A stretch of DNA of 47,374 bases from Branchiostoma floridae (Eukaryota > Chordata > Leptocardii > Amphioxiformes > Branchiostomatidae). The notes under the pieces were generated by a model. That model made no database searches, was not told where the DNA came from, and saw nothing but the letters and a program-made list of their open reading frames with translations. Made by a program: the position numbers and the translations under genes. Shown one piece after another: positions 20,601 to 30,933 of this stretch. The stretch covers positions 3,956,324 through 4,003,697 of the forward strand of contig NC_049987.1 in assembly GCF_000003815.2 (NCBI RefSeq), in the 5' to 3' direction. Numbering within the stretch: position 1 is the first letter of the stretch; each line of letters starts with the position of its first letter.

Positions 20601-23600
20601 GAAGAGTTTAGCTGGACAAGGAGTGTTCTGAGCCCCCCCCCCCCCACAGTGCCTCTGCCTATATTTACCTTCGCCAAGAAGGTTATATTTTGGGTAGCGT
20701 TTGTGTGTGTGTGTGTATGTTTGTAGGAAAACACCATAACTCAAGAACACATGAATGGATTGTATTGATATTTGGTATGTGGGTAGGTATTGATGAGACC
20801 TAGAAATGATTAGATTTTGGGCCTCCTAGCGGCTTGCTATGGTACTGCAGCAGAACTTCCGGGTTGGATATCTCGAGTTCTGAACATGCTGTGGCTGTAA
20901 TTTTTGAGTGGTAGACAGGTCTTGATGCCGAAAGTAAGTGGTAAAGGTTTGGGCCCCCTAGCGGCTTGTTTTGGAACTGCAGGGCAGGTTTAGTGTCAGA
21001 CTTTGAAAGGAAATAACTCGAGAAGGGGTTAACGGATTGTTATGATTTTTGGTATGTAGATAGCTTAAGTGATGCTTCATATAATGACATAATGATTATG
21101 CAAATTAGTATCTAATTTGCATAATATCTAATTTGCATAATTAATGAGGAAATTGTGTAAACACGCCCAGTTCCATTATAGGTCCATTGCAACATGTGAC
21201 ATTTGTAACTGAGAAACAGAAGAATATTGATAGATACATATTATGCAAAATAAAGACCTAATTTGCATAATTAATGAGAAAATGCTATAATGTCATTGTG
21301 GTAAATGACGGGAACTTCTTACTTGTAGCATTTGGAAGCTATGTACAGGTGAATATCATTGAACATCAATTATGCAAATGAGATCCTCATTTGCATAAAT
21401 TATCAGAAAATGTGACATAAGCCTCCTTTCTTAACATATATTGCGCACGTCTCTTATTTAGTGGAGATGATCAAGTTATATAATTTATGCAAATGAGAGC
21501 CTTATTTGCATAATTAATGACAAACACAATTGATAAGCAGTTGTAAAAGATCAAATCATTTGGCGAAGGTATGGGGTCGTGGAACTCTAGTTTTAGATCA
21601 TTTCACTGTGGGGCACTGCTGGGCCCTTTGCGGTGAACCATCGATGTATGACAACCAAACAAACCACTGCAATGATATGCTCTTCCCAACCCACGTCGTC
21701 ATGCGCAAAATGTTACATAAATGGTAGTATAATCATAGTATAATCAGTTCAATACAAGATGCAATACAAAGTATAGAAAGCCGGAGCCTATAGTAATCTC
21801 AGCTTGGAGAGTACATGGTATCATAGTACTAGGAATATCATCAGGTTTAGTTTGTTACAGGGACTGACAGTACTCTACCAGCGAGGTAGCTGTCACATTT
21901 TGACGGACAGAAAGGACAACCGCACGAGGGATCTGGACTTTGACATTGACGCAGCGGAGGTTGCCATGAAGTCCTTAGCTGTGAGTTCTATACAAATGTC
22001 TAATGTGTCAATTTGCTGTTTGTGTGTTTTGCACACTTGTACTTGTGATCTAAAATATCACTTCCCAATAGCCCATTTTTCTTGTTAGACCGATCCGGAA
22101 AAAAACGGACCTAAAAAAAACTAGAAAGGCCGACATTTGCTTGGGTGCAAATACAGCATATTTCAGCCATACCCATTCCCACGCAACATTGAACTGTTCC
22201 AAGTCACCCCTGCGCAATAATGGAACATTTTGACTGTAAGTTATCCCCAAAAGAGAACTAATATTGTGAATTGATTCCAGGTCAAAACAGAGCTTGCTCA
22301 ATATGCGGCGGGCCCATATGGAAGAATGTAATCTTCCACAGGAGCCCCTATGCGTAACTAATTGTTTTTTAGAATCGCGACAGCTCCTATTTTTCCGAAA
22401 GTGAAAAAAAACACAGCATCTTCCATTCAGAAGATTTTCATCATGAAATTACATGAAGCCATTCAACAATTTCCAGTACAATAACTACGTCTAAGTACCG
22501 TTATCAGCTCCTATGTGGATACATTTATCATTGCAGTGAACTTTTCTTTTATTCAAGTATGGCATGCGCTTTAATAATTATCAAGCAGGTGCAGGTACTG
22601 TGTACTCTCCAAGCTGAGGTTAGGCTTTTAAACGTTTTTAACGTTTTTTTAGTCTTTTTATCGGGCTTTCTATTTTCTTTTATATCTTACTGTGTCAAAA
22701 CCTACTGGCTGGCGTACTTCAAGAAAAATGACAAAATAGAAAGCCCGATAAAAACGACTAAAAAAACGTTTTAAAAAACAGCCAGAGCCTAACCTCTGCT
22801 TGGAGAGTAGGTACTGTATTTCTTTTCTGAAAAATTCCAGGACCAACAACTTAACTTGATGTGGCTTTATCTATATATTTCATTTCCTTCTTTGTTAAGT
22901 ATATCCTCCTGCATACCACTGTTAAATTGTTTTATTTTGTATGCAACAGCCAACGGGCGTAATCTTGTTGTGTTAGTGTTATAATTTCCTGCTTGTAGCG
23001 TGCGAGACCCGGAGGATAGGAGTTTCTACCTTGTTCGAGGGTTTTCTTTCGGGGGTCAGTGGTGATACCCTGGTACTGGGAGTGTTTTATTGGGCTAAAA
23101 CTCTGGCAGTTTAAAGTTACTTACAATTTGAAGGTACAAAGTTTACGTAATAAAAAAAAACGCTAGAAGTACCTACATTTGCTCGGGAAAAAATACATCA
23201 CTTTTCTTTCCAGTACTGTGAGAGAAATGTTGCCACTATCTAGACATATGGCCACTATAGAAAAAATGCTGATCTATTGACAAAGAGCAATAAGTTACAC
23301 ATAATTTTAGTACCCATTGATCTTTATTCATACAAAAATTGCACATGTGAGCCAATTGTTAAGATTTACAGTTCAAATAATTATTACGAGAAATATTGAT
23401 GAGAAAATAATCAATTTCGCCACTGTCAAACCTACGTATCAAAACTAAACGCAAACTGGCCAATTTTCCCGCGTTTTCCGCCAAGTAACATTTTCTCAAA
23501 TGTCTCAACTAACCCTACCAAAGTTAACTCTGCCGAAAATGATTGATATCGCCATGCGGAATGTTGATTAATTCAACGACAAAGACTTGTATTCTAACGT

Positions 23601-26600
23601 TCAATGCATGCGTACCGTCCGCTACCTCTCAAATGACCCTGTCTGAACTCTAAATCCTCGCAAACTACAATTTTAAACCGGGCAAAGGGTGACACACACA
23701 TGTATGGCCACTGTACGGCTGTAATATGCATGTGTTTCTGTCTGTATATACGGCATTGGAAGCCAGCTTATGGATATCAATTAGCATTCGTCTTCCTAGG
23801 CGCTGATTGGCTGGCTCTTTAAATTTAATTAACTCTTGTTTAAGCCCAGGCTGCGCAGGTGTGGGGGGTCACTGGAGTTCACGGCAGGAGGCCGAAAGAA
23901 AACCAATTTCTCCTCAGAAAAGTGCTGAAATTAAGCATTTTAAAGTAGTTTATGCCAAAAATTTTACTTGGATCATTTTACCAACTATCTAATGCCTATC
24001 TACGCCAAATTTCAGGTCATTCCATTGTAATACCAGGTACAGTGGGCCAAAATATACCGTTTTGGTCAGAAGATAACCTTTAAACATCAATAAAATCATT
24101 TTAGAGGCAGATATGAAAAAAAAATGCAAACTGGCAAATTTTCCCGTGTTTTCCGCCAAGTAACATTTACTCGATTGTCTCAACTAACCCTACCAAAGTC
24201 AACTATGCCGAGAATGATTGATATTGCCATGCGGAATGTTGGTTAATTCAACGACAAAGACTTGTATTCTAACGTTCAATGCATGCGTACCGTCCGCTAC
24301 CGCTCAAATGACCCTGTCTGAACTCCAAATCCTCGCAAAGTACAATTTCAAACGGGCAAAGGGTGACACACACATGTATGGCCACTGTAAGGCTGTAATA
24401 TGCATGTGTTTCTGTCTGTATATACGGCATTGGAAGCCAGCTTATGGATATTAATTAGCATTCGTTTTCCTCGGCGCTGATTGGCTGGCTCTTTAAATTC
24501 AATTAGCTCTCGCGAAATCCCAGGCTGCGCAGGTGTGTGGGGTCACTGGAGTTCACGGCAGGAGGCCGAAAGAAAACCAATTTCCCCTCAGAAAAGTGCT
24601 GAAAATAAGCATTTTAAATGTGTTTAATGCCAAAAATTTTACTTGGATCATTTTACCAACTATCTAATGCCTATCTACACCAAATTTTAGGCCATTCCAT
24701 TGTAAGACCAGGGTACAGTGGGGCAAAATACACCGTTTTGGTCAAAACATGACATTTTAACCTCAATAAAATCATTTTAAAGGCAGATATGAAAAAAATG
24801 AGAAAAACACCTAAGGGTATTGACCCACTCTACCCTTGTGCCAAATTTCAGATCATTCGGTCCAGGAACGGCGGAGATGAATCACTTTTAAGATTTGACA
24901 GGAGAAAGAAGAAAGAAAGAAAGAAACATTACGAATATAATATATTTCACCATACTATGTATGGCTGAAATATAATCACTGAACGGATGTTGGGCCAATT
25001 AGAAAATGGCACTACGGCGGCAGGCGTCCACGTGTCTTGAGCCTTATTGGTCCAAGAGAATAGAAAGAGCGAAGTAGAGGAGAGTTGATGGTCACTTTTA
25101 TCAAATTCTACAGTCAAACTTAACAGAGGCAGTTAGCATTGTTTACGTGAAGATAGGATACTCCACCAAACAGATTCTTTAGCAAATTGACTATTGTTTT
25201 TAGTATTGCCCATACACAAACACTTTAGTCCGGGTTCAGGTCCAGGCATTAACCTGACCCTCTGGACCTGGACCGTACCTGTACCTGAATTTTCTGTACC
25301 GGCACTCCCACCTTAGCTTCCGATCATAGCAAACTCGTTTGAACTTTCCTATACGACAGGATGCCAGTGACGTGCCAAGTTTTGACATTGACCAGATCGT
25401 CCTCCTAAACCGGTCCGTTTCGGTTAGTGTTGAAGATGACGTCATCTGGCGATCGCGGTTGCCACCTGTGTGTCATGACGTCACTTTGTATTGGGTCCAA
25501 GATGTGGACGCTCGAGGTAAAGCCAGGTTCACACGTGCGTATAAACTCAAGTCCGTATGATGTCCGTATGGACGTCTTAGCCTCTACCAGGCTCCACAGG
25601 TCGCTGAAAAAAATAGAAGAAAGTGGACAAATATACTATTAGGTACATAGCATGCAACAGGAGTTAGCCGTCCGAGGAGTATGATTTGCGACCAGCTAAG
25701 TCCGCTGGCGTGTTGTCTGGCTATATTTTTTCCAATTTCTATTTCTTAGTGATATATGGATCCTGTTACAGGCTAAGACTCCCATACGGACCACATACTG
25801 ACTTGAATATATACGTAAGTGAGACCACCCTAAGGTATTATACATGGTGATAATGTGCTCGTATAGTTGCTGATAAACATCTTTATTGCACGTTTTCGGG
25901 TAACGCTAGCTCACGTTTATTCGCACGTAACCTATATCCACTGTTTTAAAACATGGTATTAGGGATATCAAGTCAACGGACGGTAGTTTCATACTGTGTA
26001 CATACATATTACGTAATGTTTTTAATTCACCATCAATCTTTAAGATATTGCAACTTGAAACACTGTTCTTTGACTTATCCCTAAATCCCCGTACTTTAAG
26101 AACGACGGATATAGGTACCCCACGGTTAAAAGTGAACTAGCTTTACCCATCAAAGAGAAACAGAAATTGTAATTTCCGCCTATCGTTTTGAGAAGATAGA
26201 AATTTACTCACATACTGCAGCTTCGTATTAAGTTAATCTTTCAGCAATTAGTACACAGCATGAACATGTTGCAATTGAAATAGATAGAAATAGAAATATC
26301 AACCTTTTGCTATGCAATTTCTTAGTTTAAGCTATTACCATAGGCAATGATATCTCAATTCACGTTCAAACTACGTATATGGGTGACTTATGTAACGGTC
26401 ACATTTGATCGGGCCCGACCAGGATGTTTGTGCAAACCAAAAATAAAAACGTTTATCAAGAAATATGCAAAATATATGTTTATATTTTTTAAATTCTGTG
26501 TATTTTGTTGTCTTAAATATAATCCTTTTCGTTCTGTGCGCGAAAGCAACCCGGCTGGCCCCCGGTTTGGAAATGTGACAGTATCACAAGGGACTGAGTA

Positions 26601-27214
26601 TCCACAGGTTAACAATAAAGGGTTAATGCCCCGCCCCGAGGTGTATATGGTGAGATAATCCCTGGTCAGGTGCGATAACCACCGAATAAACCACCGAGTG
26701 AGCCTAAATCATCATTTAACTAATCATTTCAACTAATCAATTTAAAATCTGTTTGTGAGATAGCATATCGGCATCAACATGTAGCTTATTTGCAATACAA
26801 ACAAGAAATTTCTAATCACCCGTTTTTAAGATAGCATATCAGCATCAACATGTGGCTTATTTGCAATACAAACCAGACATTTACTTAACACAAGTATTAG
26901 CGTCCTTTCCCCTGTATAATGGTGCGGTCCAAAAAGTGGCCGGTTATTCTAATAACCGACTACTTTTGACGTTACGGCCTGATAACCCATAGGAAATGGT
27001 GGCCTCTGATTGACCAACTCCATTTGGCTATATGGTAATTGTTCTTATTTGTTGCTTCATCTAGATTATTGGAGACATGAGACGGATTCTGCAGAAAGTA
27101 CGGAAACATCCCATGGGAGCCGTGATAGGCGACTTATTGGACGTATTGAAGATATTGGGACTATTGAACTTATTCATCCACCTCCAATTATCATACCGAT
27201 TGTCAGTTATGTAG
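17668..27214 (+). CDS. Type II membrane protein with BRICHOS domain (3' end uncertain)
   Basis: BRICHOS proteins are membrane-anchored secretory-pathway proteins whose BRICHOS domain chaperones a C-terminal segment. Exons: 17668-17691, 19104-19256, 19781-19909, 21861-21980, 25360-25422, and probably 27065 onward; every junction is phase 0. The start is the ATG at 17668 in the Kozak context ACCATGG; an in-frame ATG at 17491 would add a poor N-terminus. Residues 1-26 are charged and cytoplasmic, 27-52 form the single transmembrane helix (VALGLAVALLLVTCAVAAGG), and the BRICHOS domain spans about 66-163+. Diagnostic features are EVDRENGMVRYRDD and GLTVLYQRGSCHIL with the first conserved Cys at 113. 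N-glycosylation sequons NRT (122) and NRS (159) fit an extracellular C-terminus. From 27065 the frame continues IIGDMRRILQK and then either uses a GTACGG donor at 27098 or reads to a stop at 27212-27214. The second BRICHOS Cys is missing unless the exon at 29480 is used. Exon 3 uses an unusual GTACCG donor. Confidence 0.72.
18125..18478 (+). repeat. Dispersed repeat with CAGGTCCGGACCTGA end, copy 1
   Basis: Aligns by eye over about 330 bp with 24990-25315. Shared blocks include GCCAATTA.AAAAT near the start, TTCTACAGTCAAA, ACAGA.GCAGTTAGC, CCAAACAGATTCTTT and the end CTGGACCTGAATTTTCTGTAC. It lies in intron 1 of the BRICHOS gene and is non-coding. Confidence 0.7.
18992..19088. repeat. (ATTC)n microsatellite abutting a BRICHOS exon
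   Basis: Roughly 22 near-perfect ATTC units end only 15 bp before the acceptor of the transmembrane exon (19104). The array replaces the usual polypyrimidine tract position with a T/C/A-rich repeat, so its length could affect splicing of that exon. Confidence 0.95.
19315..19700 (+). repeat. Decayed copy of the ACCTTYGCCA repeat family
   Basis: Recognised by the order ACCTCCTTGAAGAGG, ATATTTTGTATGTGGGTA, GGTACTGCAGCGGAACTTCC, GGACATGCTA, TTTTTGAGTGG and CTCTAGAAGGCGTTGA, as in the full copies. The ends are lost. It occupies most of intron 2 (19257-19780). Confidence 0.6.
19985..20115 (+). repeat. Single arm of the 1909-2345 foldback family
   Basis: Shares CAAGCAACTGGATAT, CAGTCAGACGTT, GCATCCAC, GTCAGTGACACT and TATATCCTA.CTGTGAAT in the same order as the arm at 1909-2029. 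The opposite arm is absent here. It lies in intron 3 of the BRICHOS gene. Confidence 0.65.
20667..21592 (+). mobile_element. Full-length copy of the ACCTTYGCCA repeat family
   Basis: Starts ACCTTCGCCAAGAAGG, and a perfect 11-bp inverted match, TTGGCGAAGGT, lies at 21560-21570, 22 bp before the end ...GGAACTCTAGTT. Internal landmarks: a GT-rich tract, CATAACTCAAGAACA, two CCTAGCGGCTTG blocks (20818, 20951) and an array of ATGCAAAT/ATTTGCAT octamers at 21098-21520. No ORF. It is inserted in BRICHOS intron 3. Confidence 0.8.
22594..22818. repeat. Long hairpin with arms of about 80 bp
   Basis: The left arm (22594-22676) has TACTCTCCAAGCTGAGGTTAG, then AACGTTTTTTTAGT and ATCGGGCTTTCTATTTT. The right arm (22733-22818) is its inverted copy with few differences. 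The loop is about 56 bp. The arms are so similar that the insertion or inversion must be recent. Transcripts of the intron would fold into a long double-stranded stem. Confidence 0.85.
23451..24797 (+). repeat. Tandem duplication of a 674-bp unit
   Basis: 23451-24124 and 24125-24797 are close direct copies, from CAAACTGGC.AATTTTCCCG through ATGGCCACTGTA.GGCTGTAA and GCTGATTGGCTGGCTCTTTA to GGCAGATATGAAAAAAA. Differences are scattered single bases and small indels. No long ORF is conserved between the copies, so the unit is non-coding. Confidence 0.9.
24990..25315 (+). repeat. Dispersed repeat with CAGGTCCGGACCTGA end, copy 2
   Basis: Second long copy of the repeat described at 18125-18478, in the same orientation, ending CCTGAATTTTCTGTACCGGCA just 45 bp before BRICHOS exon 5 (25360). 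It begins shortly after the right terminus of the element ending at 24973. Confidence 0.7.
25517..25834. repeat. Foldback MITE-like element
   Basis: The left arm (25517-25585) and the right arm (about 25768-25834) are inverted copies sharing TCAAGTC.GTATG, GGTCCGTATGG and GTCTTAGCCT. The outer ends are TAAAGCCAGGTTCACACGTG and its diverged partner. It lies in BRICHOS intron 5, directly after the 25360-25422 exon. Confidence 0.65.
26615..26700 (+). repeat. Half copy of a TTAA-flanked foldback element
   Basis: TTAATGCCCCGCCCCGAGGT followed by GTATATGGTGAGATAA matches the arm of the complete foldback at 41031-41195. Only one arm is seen before the similarity fades at CACCGAATAAACCACCGAG. Confidence 0.6.
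26752..26885 (+). repeat. 71-bp tandem duplication
   Basis: GATAGCATATC.GCATCAACATGT.GCTTATTTGCAATACAAAC occurs at 26759 and 26830 with four differences. It is non-coding, in BRICHOS intron 5. Confidence 0.85.
26929..26972. repeat. Short perfect hairpin, CGGTTATT-CT-AATAACCG
   Basis: An 8-bp perfect stem around a CT centre extends, with a few mismatches, to arms of about 20 bp beginning GTCCAAAAAGTGG and ending CTACTTTTGAC. It could be a small foldback repeat. No promoter or terminator role is suggested in this eukaryotic intron. Confidence 0.5.
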
Positions 27215-28184
27215 GACGATGTCGTCGTCATGGTACCGGATGCGTATGTGCCTTTCAATGCCTTTTCTGCGGATGTTATAAAATAAGTATCGTGAGCTGG
27301 TAGAGTTAACGCGTGAGTGTTTCACGTTTTGTTCAATCATTTTCGAAACCTTAATTACATCCTAACTGAGATAAGTAACTGTTTTGAATTATTTCTTACC
27401 TTTGTCTGGCATTCTAAATATTTTCTATTGTATTTCAACGTGTTATAAACATTTCTACTGTTGAATACATTATTTGTGTGTAATATGTATCAATGGAACA
27501 CTGTACACAGCTAATTTGATGGCTGCAATAACACACATCTACCATTTGGAAAATGATGCCCATTGTTAGAATATGTTATAAGAGTTCAAAAAGCACACAT
27601 ATGTTTGAACATTTTTCTAGCTAATGAGTTATTTGTACAGTTATTTTTTCAATGTTTCCAACATACAATTATAAGTTTAAACATGTTCAAACCGTCATTC
27701 TAAATTGTTTAAAAAATGTATTGTGAATGAAATGCTTTTGTAATGGTAAAAGTTCACACTTGTTACAAATACCATTTTAAAACCCTCTTGGAGACCTGGA
27801 ATGGACTCTAGTAGCAGTACACGGCAACCAATGAAGTTTAATGTATATGTTTGAAAGACCACTTCCTTCTTTCATGTTGGGAAGTATTGATTTATGTCAG
27901 TCTAGTATCCGCAGGCTCTAAAGTTAGAATGTATAATATAACTGGAGGAGTACGCCATGATAAGATGTTGTATTTGCTGTGATAAATGCCCTCAACTATC
28001 ATTAAGACAGGCCTAGTTTCTTGGGGAAAAAATAAATAAATAAAAGAGTTATGAATTTCGTTTCGTTTAAAGTGCTTACGTATCAATAACATAACATACA
28101 ATAATACCTGATATTACTTACAAGTATTACTGAACTCTCTCTCTCTCTCTCTCTCTCCCTCTCTCCCTCTCTCTCTCTCACTCA

Positions 28185-28253
<69 letters not shown>

Positions 28254-28961
28254 AGATTATGCAATCGCCATAACGTTTCGAACAGTCTAAAACCAATCGA
28301 AATCAATATTGCGATACCAATAGCCCACTAAACGAAATTTTGAATTTGAATGAAATTTTCAAAAAGCCCTAAATTATATACGTCGTTTTATATTTTTCTA
28401 ACATTATCTTTCGAATGATAACTTTAGATTTTTATTCTACACCCTGTAGTATCGAGTTTCACCTTCAATTTCCCTCTGGAACTGCATATCCAATAGTACT
28501 CGTACAAACCGACTATAAGCTTCTTCAAAAACAAAGTACGCACATCGTTCGATAGCAAATACTCTGTTAACGCTTGAAACAAATGCTCCGTACTACGGAT
28601 TTCACCCGATAAGCACTTGGCAACAACATTCTGTTCTTACCGAACGATCTGCATTGTAATATGAGCAGCGTTCACCTCACTCAAAGTATATTTGTATAAA
28701 TAGTCACATAATATTAATTGTGTCACAGATAGAGTATCACAGATAGTACTACTGCTAGCAACAAACACTGTGCATTGTAATACGTATATGTTTTAGTGTT
28801 CATATGTGGTAATCACTAAAAATTGGCTTATATATAACATTTGATAAACTCGTAATATTACTTGTATCATAGATTGAATATCATAGATAGTGCGACTTCT
28901 ATCATAGATAGAGTATCGTATATAATACTACTGGTAGTCTAGCTTGTAAACACAGATCGTC
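27215..28961. other. No recognised gene; CT microsatellite and short local repeats
   Basis: AT-rich DNA without a supported exon. A (CT)n tract of about 117 bp lies at 28134-28250, interrupted near its start. Between 28728 and 28940 the motif ATCACAGATAG/ATCATAGATAGAGTATC recurs in two blocks about 140-190 bp apart, a decayed local duplication. It probably lies inside an intron of the BRICHOS gene if the exon at 29480 is used. Confidence 0.6.
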
Positions 28962-29356
28962 TACGTACCTATCAGACAGACGGGACGCAGCGACGCTGAA
29001 GACTCAACAAGACATACTGCGGGACAGTAGCTCTCCGCTGAGGAAGTTCTTTACTTCACCTCAGAACAGTTCGTACAGTCTTCGTCGGGAAGCCCGATAC
29101 AGGGCTTCTAGAAGTAAAACCAAGAGACATGAACTGTCATTTGCGCCCCGTTCTGTAAGATTGCTGTACGAAAGTGCGAGTTGATCGGTAAAGAATGTTG
29201 ATTCTGACATGTCTATTTTTTTAATCCGATTGCTGTCTAATTTTAAATGTTGTAAATGCATCAATGTTTTAAAGTTGATTCTGTGACTGATGACGCATTT
29301 AATGTGTATATACATGCCAAGTCATTCAGAAATAAAGCTGAATTTGAATCTGAATC
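28962..29356 (+). mobile_element. 3' end of a CR1-like LINE
   Basis: An open frame of about 75 codons ends ...RASRSKTKRHELSFAPRS and VRLLYES before a TGA at 29182-29184. R(T)KR...SF.PR(S)(V)R.L is the usual C-terminal end of CR1/Jockey-type RT proteins. It is followed by about 150 bp of 3' UTR with AATAAA near 29330 and a short GAATTTGAATCTGAATCT tail, as in LINEs that end in tiny tandem repeats. A host terminal exon with a poly(A) signal is the alternative explanation. Confidence 0.5.
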
Positions 29357-29479
29357 TACCTGAAGTTCATCATATCTTGCGCTGTCGCTAAAACCTAGTT
29401 CGAAAAACAAAACCCATGTATCGGTAAACGTAATGCTGTTATTGTATACTGTACTGTTACGGAGGCTAGCCCGCGCTAG

Positions 29480-29594
29480 ACGACAAAAAATAAATCACTT
29501 CAAGTTGTCCTACTTGAGCACTGTACTGGAAAGGTCGTGACACTGGCAAAGAGGTGTGACGGAGCCCCTGAGTGCGTGCAGAACCGGTCCCAAT
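29480..29594 (+). CDS. Candidate exon: end of BRICHOS domain with second cysteine
   Basis: Between an AG at 29478-29479 and a GTGAGT donor at 29595, the phase-0 frame reads TTKNKSLQVVLLEHCTGKVV and then TLAKRCDGAPECVQNRSQ. LLEHCTGKVVTLAKR resembles the second-cysteine end of BRICHOS domains (L.C....F.L.KR in chondromodulin/tenomodulin-type proteins, from memory), and the entry phase fits the upstream exons. An alternative reading is a half LDL-receptor class A repeat (RCDGAPEC has its C-DGxxE-C spacing), though the DxSDE calcium motif is absent. The acceptor lacks a good pyrimidine tract. The 100-N gap follows 180 bp downstream, so later exons could be lost. Confidence 0.45.
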
Positions 29595-29774
29595 GTGAGT
29601 AGAAAAAACTCAGCCTATTTCTAACATCACATTTACTTGGATGTTGGCTCCCTTTTCAGACAAATCATAACTAGACTTGACTGATCGAAAAATAAAGAAA
29701 CAGTAGTTAGAGAAAAAGGGCCCAGATGTACGCCGGTTCTGGGGAAATTACGAGGAAAAACCAATTAAAGTCGG

Positions 29775-29874
29775 NNNNNNNNNNNNNNNNNNNNNNNNNN
29801 NNNNNNNNNNNNNNNNNNNNNNNNNNNNNNNNNNNNNNNNNNNNNNNNNNNNNNNNNNNNNNNNNNNNNNNNNN
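29775..29874. other. Assembly gap, 100 N
   Basis: Exactly 100 undetermined bases, a conventional placeholder for a gap of unknown size. Open frames spanning it are artefacts, and exons of the BRICHOS gene may be missing here. Confidence 0.98.
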
Positions 29875-30933
29875 CATTGTATCACGATTCATGATGGCGA
29901 CTGTTTTCTGTACGAAGAACCATTTATAGCGATTGTATGCCAAACATATAAATGAGGGTGTGCGTATATGTGCCCATTGCATTATCACTATCATGTAGCA
30001 TGTCTCAGATCATTTGGCTTTTATGTTGTAAAAATCATGACAGTCTTTAATTTAGAATTTGATTGATAAGCCGTAACTTATAATTACCGACACAAATCAA
30101 TCTTTGTCAATATTGGCTCTTCTTGTTTCATTTGAAGTATACGTTAACCATTTGAGTTATGTGTATTCTATGATTGCCATGATTGCATTGTCTACAATCA
30201 CAATAAATGGAAATCAAATTAGAATGGTGACATCTATGGCTATGGACAATGAAAACTGAGGAGGTGTAAGTTTGTGGTTCGAGAGATTTCACCTGTCAGT
30301 GATACTTTTTAATAAACGACTTGCTCGTCAAAACCAACAGCGGTACGATCTGGAAATGAAAATTAAAAAGTAGAAGAGAAAAATGTCACAGACGGCAGGG
30401 GATGTTCAGAACAAAAAGGAAGAACAAACATCAAAACAAAGCCATTTTATAGGAATGTGCCTTCGGCTACTTTCAAACGGCTGAAAAAAAACACTAATTA
30501 TAGACTACTACTGTGCTAACCAATCAGCAGTAACCATTATCGCTCAGTTGCATAAATTTCAATACCAAGGAGTATTTGATGCTTGCCGTCTAAAATTTTT
30601 ATCATTCCATGTAAGCTCCTCGCAATTCAGCCCCTGGTTGCAAAGAGTGAGTCGTCGGCCCACCCAATAACAATAACAACGACGTCACAAAATTCAATCA
30701 TCAGGTGAGTAGTCAAATTTTAAGAATGGGTAAAAGACTATATAACTAGAGTTCTAGAGTTCAGAGACTTCATACCTCCATGAAATATTTAGAGCTTTTG
30801 TAGATGTCATGCAAATGATATGCATATTTACATGATTTATGCATGGCGGTGTACATTGACTGCTTAAACATGTAACAAGTTAAAATTCCTACCATTAAGC
30901 ATTAAGCATTTTTGCCATTTTTGCATGTTTATC
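29875..30933. other. No gene seen after the gap
   Basis: AT-rich sequence without a supported exon or RNA gene. At 30750-30860, ACTAGAGTTCTAGAG...CATACCTCC and nearby ATGCAAAT motifs suggest a decayed inverse right end of the ACCTTYGCCA repeat family. Confidence 0.5.

Larger units (their letters stand above)
22122..24973 (+). mobile_element. Putative large element with ATATTTCAGCCATAC inverted termini
   Basis: A perfect 15-bp inverted pair lies at 22158-22172 (ATATTTCAGCCATAC) and 24959-24973. The stretch just outside the left repeat (CTAGAAAGGCCGACATT...AGCAAATACA) is shared with the outer flank of the inverted element at 30934-32563, so the true end is near 22122. The interior holds a 674-bp tandem duplication (23451-24797), a hairpin (22594-22818) and a GAAA-rich tract near 24905. 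No transposase was recognised. It fills most of BRICHOS intron 4 (21981-25359). Confidence 0.5.

Noticed and set aside
26752-26885. Possible CRISPR-like or regulated direct repeats
   Set aside because: Only two 71-bp units without spacers, in a eukaryotic intron; a simple tandem duplication.
27010-27303. Independent 97-codon Cys-rich secreted peptide
   Set aside because: No signal peptide, and its start lies in the intron before the probable acceptor at 27065; kept only as an alternative frame of the BRICHOS 3' region.
28114-28296. 60-codon frame rich in Glu-Arg
   Set aside because: Translation of the (CT)n microsatellite; no biological content.
29707-29994. Open frames spanning the N gap on both strands
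   Set aside because: Undetermined bases remove stop codons artificially; nothing is supported on either side.
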